A stretch of DNA of 64,000 nt, taken from contig JAHBMJ010002367.1 of the NCBI GenBank assembly GCA_018398765.1, positions 1-64,000 on the forward strand. Reading direction: 5' to 3'. The DNA is from Chromera velia (taxonomy: Eukaryota > Sar > Chromeraceae). A program made the translations under genes and the position numbers. The notes beneath the pieces were generated by a model that was given only the letters and a program-made list of their open reading frames with translations, made no database searches and was not told where the DNA came from. This document shows, piece by piece, positions 55,201-64,000 of this stretch. Each line of letters begins with the position of its first letter. The first letter of the stretch is position 1.

Positions 55201-58200
55201 TCTGTGGATTTGGTGTTTTGTTGTGCTGTATTGCAGGGCCGAAAGATGCCTCGAGTGTGCTCAGCTGCATTCACGGGGTCAGTGCAAACAAAAAGAATGC
55301 AATCGAGGCATGAGATAAAAACGTGGAACCATCAGGAGGGCAGCCGGAGCGTTACTCAGGGGCCTCTTCGTAGAGAGAGATGCGCTTGTTTGACCATACA
55401 TACATTCTTTGAAGTTGACAAAGAGAGAGCAACGAAACAGGGCCCAGGCCTGATTGCCCTCCCCTACTCAGCCGTTTGTCTCTCCGGTTTCCTCTGGTCT
55501 TCTTGAACGAACCTGCCTCTCTGCCTCCCTGCGTGCGTCAGGCCAAAGTGATGGAGACCATCGGAGGCACCCGAGTTCCTGTCGAGCTGTCCGCATGCTT
55601 CGCTCCGCCACTCTATGCTTCCTCGACCCTCTGGATCGGGAGCTACAGACGTGAGTGGGTAGGTCGGTCAGGGTGCCTGCCTGCCTGTCAGAGGCAGACA
55701 ACTACATGGACAGATGGATGAATGGATGTCCACAAAGTGTTCCGCCCTTCGTCGCCAAGTCATTAGTTTGAAGATGCCCTCCTAGAGTCCCATTGACCTC
55801 TGCCTCTCGCCCCCTCTTTCTCTCTTTCTGCATTCCTTTCTTTCTGCCTGCTTCACACTCCTTTCTTTGATGCCAAAATGTGCGAATGAATGAATGAATG
55901 AACGAATGAATCAATGAATGAATGAATGAATAGATGGATGGATGAATAGATGGGTGGATGAATGAATGGATGCAGACGAAGTGAAGTCGAAGATGCAGAG
56001 GCTGAGGGAGATCTTCAGTCGTGTGGGAACGATTCAGTCCTTCCGCATCCAGCCCGAGAAGGCGGCTGCCTTCGTGTCCTTCGCGACGGTCGAACTGGCG
56101 GTGAGGGCGAGAAACATCTTCTACGGATTCAAACTTGAGTCAGTCAGTCAGTCCGTCAGGCAGTCAGCCAGGCGAGCGAGTGTAAGTGCGTTAGACCCCC
56201 CCCTGCATTTGGGAGGACTGTGTCTGTCTGTCTGGATGCATGGAGGAGGCGGGGGTGTGTCGGGCGTGGATGGGTTGGGAGTGGAGTGCACTCGGTAGGC
56301 GCTGGCACTGGAGGGCGTGAGCGACTGTATGTTTATCGTGATTGTATGTGGAAAGCTGTGTCACGATGGGGACATGAGCGTAGAATGGATGGAGTGTGTG
56401 AGAGTATGTAAGTGACTTGTTGCTACCTACCTGGTTCTCTCTTTTCTCATTTGCTCGCTTGGTCCCTTGTTTGTTCTCCTTTCTTTCTTCTGATGCTGCA
56501 GCGATACGTGCGAGTTGAACGTGGACTTTCTGTGCACTGGGCGGGTTGATGATCGACCTGAGAGGGAGAGAGACAGACCCAGAGGGAGGTCAAGGTCCCC
56601 TCAGACTTTCCCCCCCCCAGTTCCCCTCACAGTCGACAGCCGAAACAGACCCCCACCCCCCCCGCCCCCAGGAAATAGAGACAGAGACAGAGACAGGCCC
56701 CTTCCCCCCCCTCCCCGGGACGCACGAGATCATCGCATGGATATGCCCCCTCGCGACAGGGACCGCCCCCCCCTGGACCGGGAGTTGCCCCCACGTGATC
56801 GCCCCCTACCCCCTCGCGACCGGGATATGCCCCCGCGGGATAGAGATCTCCCCCCTCGGGACCCTCGTGATAGGGACATGCCTCCGCGCGACCGCGATCT
56901 GCCGCCTCGCGACCGCGATCTTAAAATCCCACCCCCTCGTGACCTCGGCCCCCCTCGCGATCGTGACCTTCCCCCCGCACGCGACCGAGAGCGAGACAGA
57001 GTGATGCCAGAGAGGGCCCCGGACTACCGTCGGGACGCCCCTCCTCCCGGCCCCCCTCCGCATGAACGAGGAGACTGGAGAAGGGGGGATGACGCATCCC
57101 GACGCCCCTCCCCTCCAGGCAGAGGAGGAGGTGGAGACAGAGAGACCCGTCCGCCCCTTCCCAAGGAAAGAGACTACGAGAGAGTGAGACCGGGTGGTCC
57201 CTCCCCCCCCGCACCGCATGACAGCAACAGGGATTATCTGGGGGGAAGAGACAGAGGGACGCTGCGAGACAGAGACAGGCCTCCCCCACCTCCAGACGCC
57301 AGAGACAACAGAGACCGAGACCCTCCCCCCAGGCAGGACTACGGCCCCCCTCTGGATTCAAGAGCAGACAGAGACAGGCCCCGGCAAGATTACGCGCCCC
57401 CTCCAGATGCCAGGGACAGAGATAGGCCCCGGCAGGACTACCCGCCACCTGCAGACCCCAGAGACAGGGACAGGCCCCGGCAGGACTACGCGCCCCCTCC
57501 AGATGCCAGAGACAGAGATAGGCCCCGGCAGGACTACCCGCCACCTGCAGACCCCAGAGACAGGGACAGGCCCCGGCAGGACTACGCGCCCCCTCCAGAT
57601 GCCAGAGACAGAGATAGGCCCCGGCAGGACTACTTGCCCCCTGCAGACTCCAGAGACAGAGACAGGCCCCGGCAGGATTACTTGCCTCCTGTGAAGAGTG
57701 AATATGTGAAGCAGGAATGGAATCCTCCGCCCCCCATCGACTCCAGAGACAGCAGGGACAGGGGGGCCCGCATTGGAGACAGGGGTGGGCCGTCTTCAGA
57801 CTCTAGAGCCGACAACAGAGACAGGCCCCGTGACTGGAACGCACCCCTCCCCGACCCAAGGTCCGACCGAGGGCGGCTGCCAGAGAGGGGGGGGCCCTCT
57901 CCAGAATCGAGAGACAGACCCCGGCAGGACTACGCGCCGCCGCCTGACGCCAGAGATAGACCCAGACAAGACTATGCGCCGCCGCCCGATGCCAGAGACA
58001 GAGACAGGCCCCGGCAGGACTACTTGCCCCCTGCAGATTCTCGAGACGCGCCCCGGCAGGGGGGTGACTGGAATCGCCCTCCTCCTGTAGACGCACAGGC
58101 TTACGGGTGGGGCCAGTCACCAGCCCCCTCTGTATCCAGAACAGCAGGAGGAGGTCGCCCTCTTTCTCGTGAGCGTGACAGAGATCGAGCCCGTGATCGC

Positions 58201-60167
58201 TCTCGAAGTCGCACCCCCCCACGCGGGGGGCCTTCCGCTCCTCCTTATGAGCAGTCGTCTTGGCGGGGGGGTGGAGGCGGAGGGTATATGCCTGAGCCCG
58301 TCTCCCACACCACCCGCTCCGGGGGTGTGGTTTTGAAAGATCGTCAGACCGCAGAGGCCGAAAGATCGTCGCGTCAGGCGGTGGAGCTGCGTCAAGGACC
58401 GGGGGGAAGCAGTCTCTCGTCTAGTCAGGCCGCGGGGTGGAATCGTGGCGTCTCGACTGTGACTTCATCTTCCGCTGCCGGAGGTGGTGGTGGTGGTTGG
58501 GGTCGTGGAGACAGAGACAGCAGAGACGATTCCCGAAGAGATCGGGATCGAGGAGGGTGGCCTTCTTCCTCTGGAGGAGGGGGAGGGGGTGCCTGGCGGC
58601 AGACGAGTCTCGCCAACACGGAGCCGGACTCTGAGCCTGGGACTCATCGAAGAGGGGGGGTGGGGGTGGTCTCAGAGAGACAGGGACCTGTGTGTGAACT
58701 GAAAAAGCAAGGGCAAGTCTTCTGCAGAGCTGTCGCCTCTTTGGTGATCGGCGATCCTCTTCTCACACCGTCAGTCGCAGGAAGAGACAACAGATAGGTG
58801 AAGGAAGGAATATGGAATGCTTCAGACTAGTGTTGGATTGAGTGGATGGGAATCCGAAAAACTTTCATTGCATTTGCAAGACAATGATCAGAAAGAACAC
58901 TGCAAGAATGTGGCATGCATGTGACAGAAGGAAAAGAAGCTGCCTGCCCTTTCTCCTGGCTTTTCTTTCGACTGTCCGGCTGTAAGAGGTATCGGCTCTC
59001 TCTGCCTTTGAATTTTCGTGCCGTGTTTTTCCGTCTTGTCTGCTTCTCCTGCGGGTGGGCGGGCGGGCGTGTGTGCAAGTGATCTCGATGCGAAGGGGTT
59101 CTTATGCGTGTGTGAGTGTGTGTGTGGCGCCGACTGCAGAGCTCGCACTTTGGAAGTGACCCAAAGAGCGAACAGGTCTCGTCTGGAACAAGCAGCGATG
59201 AAGACCGGAAAGCGTGTGATCTGGAAACTGTCGCCAGGTTGGAAAGGAAAGGAAAAGGGGGGGGGGGGCGAGAGGCACGGGGAGGACTGAAAAGAAAAAA
59301 TGAAACCAACCAGACGACTTCCTGTGTGTAGGACCTTTTCGTCTTGCATTCCATTTGCTTCGCCTGTCTTCTACTGTCTCTCTCTTCGACTCCATCCATC
59401 CATCCACCGTCCTCGAGAACCCATCCACCGGCCCTACCCCGAGAGCTGTTTGTCACCTGTAGTCATTCATTCCTTGTTGCGTGCCTTCAAATGTGCTGTT
59501 TGCAAAGTCTCATTGGATTTGTTTGGAGCGGCATGGTAATAATTGAGCCTGTCGGTTCTTTCTTCTGGCTTGCTCTCTGCCTGCCTGTGCAGCTACTGAG
59601 GCGGACGTCGCCGGTTTCAACGAATTTGTTCACTACTTTGAGGAGAAGGAGAGAGTCGGCCTCATTGAAGTCAGTCAGTTAGTCAGTCAGTCAGTTAGTC
59701 GTTTGGATCAATTTGTTTTTCTATCTACCATCAGCGGCTTCTTTGCTGAATACCAACTCTGTCAGGGCTTACGTTTTTTTTTTCTTCCAATGCAACCTTG
59801 TGGGATTCTGTCTCCTTTGGGTGTTCTTTTTGGCAAGTGCCTGTGCAGCTTTGCTTTGTGTACAAACAATATGGCACACATGTACCTGAGTGCATGCGTG
59901 GGCCTGCCTCGATTTGCAGATGCCAGATCGCATTACAGTCATCATCCCGCCCATCCAGTCCTTCTTGGACGTGATCAGGGTCAGTCGAGCCATGCAATCC
60001 GTCTCTCAGTCAGTAGTACGTTATCATTCACTCAGTCAGTCAGTGAGTCAGTCCGACTCCTTGTCGTACCGGGGTAGGACAGTAAGCCTTCCGAGCTTGC
60101 GGTGTTTTACCCGCCTCGCTTGCTTATCCCGTGATTTCCTTTTCTCTTTGCATCTCCGTGTCCTTCC

Positions 60168-60200
<33 letters not shown>

Positions 60201-60231
60201 TCCTTTTGTGCGTGCGTGCGTGCGTGCGTGC

Positions 60232-60263
<32 letters not shown>

Positions 60264-60569
60264 CTGTGTGTGTGTTTCCTTTTGTGCGTGCGTGCGTGCG
60301 TGTGTGCGTGCGTGTGTGTGTGTGCTTCCTTTTGTGCGTGCGTGCGTGCGTGCGTGTGTGTGTGTGTGTGTGCATGCGCGCGTGTGTACTTTCCTCCTAG
60401 TCTCCATTTTGCTGTGCGTTGGTCGTCACTGTTATGTCATTGTGTTGCGTCTCTCCGCTTTCAGTGCACTTCTTTGCTTCCTTTGATTCCTCTGTGTATC
60501 TGAACGAACTCATGCATGCAGGTGAACGTGCACGATAGGTCCATCCACTTGTTGATTGTTCAGCATTGA
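49875..60569 (+). CDS. Spen-like RNA-binding protein: RRM domains, Arg/Asp-rich repeats and C-terminal SPOC domain
   Basis: About 1787 residues, 17 exons: 49875-50189, 50481-50636, 50999-51317, 51680-52069, 52497-53379, about 53690-53734, 53775-53927, 54278-54371, 54821-54965, 55237-55277, 55542-55650, 55976-56138, 56502-58769, 59140-59237, 59593-59669, 59920-59979, 60522-60569. Phases match throughout; exon 6 start (53690 or 53656) is the one doubtful junction. In order: acidic N-terminus, Lys-rich segment, RRM-like fold ([14 protein letters not shown], about 230-300), Ser/Gln/Glu-rich linker, RRM ([14 protein letters not shown]) about 754-860, RRM (STLWIGSY, then [17 protein letters not shown]) about 870-950, about 600 residues of [20 protein letters not shown] repeats, and a SPOC domain (about 1660-1787; [29 protein letters not shown]). 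Family members are nuclear and link RNA to transcription or chromatin regulators; that role is inferred. At exon 10 a GC donor 33 bases downstream (55310) is a possible alternative. Confidence 0.85.
52130..52255. repeat. Intronic (TTTC)n(TTCC)n microsatellite
   Basis: Over 100 bases of TTTC/TTCC units in the intron before exon 52497-53379. A similar tract occupies 53940-54050 in a later intron. Confidence 0.95.
55885..55970. repeat. Intronic (GAAT)n/(GGAT)n array reaching a splice acceptor
   Basis: GAATGAAT/GGATGGAT repeats run up to the ATGCAG acceptor of exon 55976-56138. Confidence 0.9.
57365..57690 (+). repeat. Coding tandem repeats in the Spen-like gene
   Basis: Successive units of about 60 bases encode [16 protein letters not shown] with alternating APPP and PPPA versions. 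A separate array of PPRDRD units lies at about 56740-56990. Near identity of adjacent units at the DNA level points to recent unequal exchange. Confidence 0.85.
60168..60380. repeat. Intronic (GT)n/(GTGC)n array
   Basis: Three cassettes of GT/GCGT repeats, each separated by CTTCCTTTTGTGC-like words, in the last intron of the Spen-like gene. A higher-order repeat with three or four copies. Confidence 0.9.
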
Positions 60570-61098
60570 TTCTTCAAATGAAAGCAACACGAGGAAGGCA
60601 GGAGGCAGAGAGTGCAGAGAAGCGGGGAAGTGGGCGCTGGAGATTTCTGTCTTCTCTTTCTGTGTATATCAAGTGCCTTTTAATGTCTGCCTTTCTTTGG
60701 CATGTCCTTCCTCTTTCTTCCTTGTCCTGCTCTTCTGTCTTTGTCTCTCTCTCCTGCTCTTCTGTCTCCCAATTCTGTTCGTTGCAAATGCCGTGCGGAA
60801 AGAAAAGCAAAGGAAAGAGCGGTGAGAGTGACGAAATAAAAAGGGAGGAAGAAGCGCAAAACAATCCGGCGAAGCAGTTCGCATGATCAGCATTTGTTCC
60901 CATGCACTCGCATCTACGGATTGGCCTGCTCACTTCCCTCGTTTCGCTTTCTGTTTGACCGAGTCTCTGTATGTCTATGTTTCTTTCTTTCTGTCTGTCT
61001 GTCTGTACGGTCCTGAAGGACATGCACGCGATGCCGGTGCATGCTGGGCTCTTTTGGAGGACACGGGAAAGGGGGGAAGGGGGGGGGGGTTCGGGTGC

Positions 61099-61443
61099 AT
61101 GAGAAATGTTCGAAGATTCAAACCGGTGTCCGCAAACGTCTTTTGTGAAGTCCTGAAGGCCTTCCTAGACCTTCAACGAGCGAGGACGCGGACCCAACAG
61201 ATCGACGTACAGGCATCGGTCCTCCTCGAGGCGGCCCTCCATCTTGTCGCGCGAAAGGGTTCCCGTGCAGCGCTCCGAAAGTTATTGAACTTTGGCGTTT
61301 ACATCGAGAGAGAAAAGAGGCTGAGAGAGAGAAAAGGACTCCACTCCGGGTTGCGTGTGTGTGCCTTCTTTGGCCATGCTGCGATCGTTGAGACCCTTTT
61401 TTCTCTCAGCGGGCGTCGAATTGCGACGAAGGGGGGGCGGGAG
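61099..61443 (+). CDS. Possible ankyrin-repeat exon
   Basis: The frame MRNVRRFKPVSANVFCEVLK continues through a segment resembling two ankyrin repeats (GSRAALRKLLNFGVYIE, then LHSGLRVCAFFGHAAIVETL), with the helix-turn-helix pattern and GHAAIVETL close to the GHxxIVxxLL consensus. It ends at a GTATGA donor-like site. Upstream is an in-frame extension to 60883 with a signal-like hydrophobic stretch, probably intronic or UTR. Flanking exons were not identified. An exon-like piece ending CATCTGTCAG before GTAAGT lies at 61720. Ankyrin repeats bind proteins; no function assigned. Confidence 0.4.
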
Positions 61444-61449
61444 GTATGA

Positions 61450-64000
61450 TGAGATACTGAAAGGGGAATGCAGACACCTGCTTGATGATTTGTTTGTTAA
61501 CTTTCTTCCTTCCTTTTCCCTTCTTTTTCCGATCATGCATTCTCTTCATTTCTTTGTGTGTTCGTAAATTCATTTGTTTGTATGGTGACCCGCTCGCGGG
61601 AGGGGGAGGGGGAGGGAAGGGACCAGCAGGGAGACAGCTAGGCAGGACACACAAACAAACAGGGGGCAGGCAGGAACAAAGAGCCCCGATCCATTTGCAC
61701 GTTCGTGAGCATCTGTCAGGTAAGTGAACGTGGAGTTCGCGTGAGTTCATGCAATCTTAGCCTTTTGGTCAGTCAGTCGGTCAGTGAGCCTGTTTATCGC
61801 TGCCTCAAGCCGCCCTGTCTGGGTGCATGGGTGAATTTTTGACGCGGTGGCAACTAGCGGCATGCAGGTACGTCAACCGGGTATGATCCTTCTTCGTCGT
61901 TCGGGTCTGTCTGGCTTGACGACATAAAAATATCTCCATCGATCTTAGCCTAGTCGATGGACTTCCACTGCATGAACCGAGCAAGCCTTCTGGTGGTCCT
62001 GGGAGGGTCCTTGTTGGAGGGGTTCGTGGCTTCTTTTTTTGTCGTGCAATATGTGCGTACATCTCGTGTCGAATGCATTACACAGGCAGTCCAGGCACCT
62101 GACGCTCATGCGTTGGTTCCTCCTGACTTGAACAGTGACTTCATCGAAATTTTTGTGCAAGCATCATAAACAAAAAAGCGCAGACTGTATGTTGTTGCAC
62201 TGATCGCTCCGGCCACCAAATACAAATAACTCCAACAACTGAACATTAATTATATAACTTATGAAATAGTCGAACACTGCATACGCGAGCCTATATGGCC
62301 CGGCGAAGATCGCTCACGATTTTGTGAATTTTATTGCAGACCGAATTTTCGCCCCGTAGGCCTCCTTGTTTCTCTTTTCCTAGCTCTTTCCCTGCTTGAA
62401 CATGACCCAACTAACATAGGTTGAGGAGACGTGAGACTGCCTCGTGAGACTCTCTTAATTTACCTGCGGGGTACATAAAAAACGGCTCTCACACACACAG
62501 CTAGACACACGGGAAATTCTTAGGGAAATTCGAAGGCTAGAACAGATGTCGGAGACCTGACACTTCAGCAGGCTAGAGAGGCCTCTTTGATCTCATAAGT
62601 TCAGAAAGGGCTGTGATCGATCAATGATGAGAAAATGCATACCAACTTATACACCAACACAGTCCACACTGTTCAGGCAAATCAGTTCCAACAAGGGATG
62701 GACAATGGTGCAGACACTTAGAAGTTTGATAAAACTAAGCGTTCTGCAGCAAGGTATATCATAAGAAAAGTAAACGCGCGACTTTGTATATAGGACAAAT
62801 TAAAATAGATTGAAGTATGATTAATCTAGCATGCACGTTGATGGCATGCATGCAGCGACAAGTCTTTTGATAGTGGCTTGGGATTTGGCGTCGATAAATC
62901 TAGGATTTAACCCTCAATCATCATCATCATCATTGAATATAAGATCTGAAATTAATTTATGTATGCAAAATATTCTGTCCATGCAATACATGGAAAGTCA
63001 GATTCAATATAAGATTGATCTGACGCTCACTGGTACGATGCATGCAAATGACTGAAAAGATTGGGTGCATTCTGGTAGATTGAAGCTAGAAGGTGCAGAT
63101 ACAGAAACATGATGCTACATGATGTTACGCAACATATATATAGAAACGTCTCTTGAGAGTCTATCCAGTGCAGTTACTCACTTTTCACAGAGTTACAATC
63201 ATCGTGCACAAGCCACACACGGTTAGGTATGATATGGTCACTTCAGACCTACTCTCATACTCTAATCTTATCGCTGGCTTGTCTGTTTTTCCCATAGTGA
63301 TCAATCAATCAATTCGATCATACTTACATGCACACATTTATCTGCACAACGCTCGTGGTGTGCGCACTCGCGATAGTTCCTGGTCGTTTAACATTATGAG
63401 GCGGTGGGACACTGAGACTTTGGTCCACTGGGGCCGAACTTCTCATAAAATGGCCCGGAAAGCGAAATTTAGGGCTTTTGAAAACGTTTGAAAGTTGAAT
63501 CGAAACTTTAAAATTCAAATTAAAATCAAAAAATCGATTTGCGCGGCGAGGTTTTAGATTCCACTGGGTTCAAACCCTTGTACTCTCACTTTTCTGTTAA
63601 AATTTTTGAAGAAATGATGCATGCATGCATCGTTGATCACGCTAGTACACGCTACATCATGCAGTCTCAGTATATCCCAATGCAATTATTTTTAACCGCC
63701 CTCCAGAGCTTTGCCGAGCTTTGCTTTCCAGGCGACTTACAGAACTCAAAGTGCTGTCCAGATTAACAGTTACTTCACGTTAAAAAAATGAGCTTCCGCT
63801 GCGATTTTCTAGCTGATCCCGGCCGGGTTAATCTTTCTAGCCTCACCACTCATATGTCTTAATTATTTACGACCGTGTTAATGCCCAGAACATACTACCT
63901 TGGCCATCAGATTCCAGCAATCAAGAAGAGTAGACGATAAGCAAACGAACCGCCAGCATTCTAACGATAAAGGCACAACCCATCTGACCGTTTCTAAGAC
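61450..64000. other. AT-rich intergenic or intronic region to the right edge
   Basis: After about 62170 the sequence is AT-rich with ATGCATGCATG palindromes, an (ATC)n run near 62920 preceded by TTTAACCCTCA (inverse of the word at 37090), and no protein-like frame. Nothing else is recognised. Confidence 0.5.

Noticed and set aside
57194-57694. 166-codon Thr/Gly/Pro-rich plus-strand frame
   Set aside because: Out-of-frame shadow of the coding repeats in the Spen-like gene.
63560-63590. tRNA-like GGTTCAAACCC T-loop word
   Set aside because: No acceptor stem, D-arm or anticodon arm of the right spacing could be folded around it.

Overview
The window is nuclear DNA of a microbial eukaryote. Genes have many short exons with GT-AG (rarely GC-AG) introns, intron ends are full of tetranucleotide microsatellites, intergenic DNA is AT-rich, and there are no operons or ribosome binding sites. 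The content (cytosolic stefin-type cystatin, secreted GH29 alpha-L-fucosidase, betaine-type methyltransferase, CBM20 glucan-binding domains, PH/coiled-coil protein, SPOC-family RNA-binding protein) would fit an alga or alveolate such as a chromerid. That assignment is inference and no marker gene settles it.

Layout. 1-2.2 kb (+): the last codons of a gene entering from the left, then a three-exon coiled-coil gene. 2.2-4.9 kb: AT-rich spacer and a minisatellite. 4.9-6.6 kb (-): intronless GH29 fucosidase. 8.7-18.7 kb (-): a 22-exon gene for a 947-residue coiled-coil protein with a C-terminal PH domain; all exon phases close without a gap. 19.8-25.2 kb (+): a seven-exon leucine-rich-repeat gene, divergent from the PH gene. 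28.6-34.6 kb: two head-to-head paralogues, each CBM20 + long linker + tandem 18-residue Cys/His repeats, each one long frame broken by in-frame stop codons. 35.9-37.0 kb: a terminal-inverted-repeat DNA transposon remnant. 38.8-40.4 kb (-): intronless fusion of a sarcosine/dimethylglycine-type methyltransferase with a class II aldolase/adducin domain. 40.4-46.9 kb: gene debris, including a decayed third relative of the Cys-repeat family, plus a MITE. 46.9-48.5 kb (-): three-exon cystatin. 49.9-60.6 kb (+): 17-exon Spen-like gene (RRMs, Arg/Asp-rich repeats, SPOC). 61.1-61.4 kb (+): ankyrin-like exon. The rest is AT-rich.

The most unusual observations are: (1) three short palindromic insertions in the PH gene, each flanked by a 39-57 bp direct duplication that straddles a 5' splice site, so each insertion copied an exon end plus its splice donor; (2) tetranucleotide microsatellites that begin exactly at splice sites, (GTCA)n at donors and (CTGC)n at acceptors; (3) the inverted CBM20/Cys-repeat gene pair with in-frame UAG/UGA codons; (4) the methyltransferase-aldolase fusion. 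Exon models were assembled by hand from reading frame and splice-site consensus and have no transcript support.
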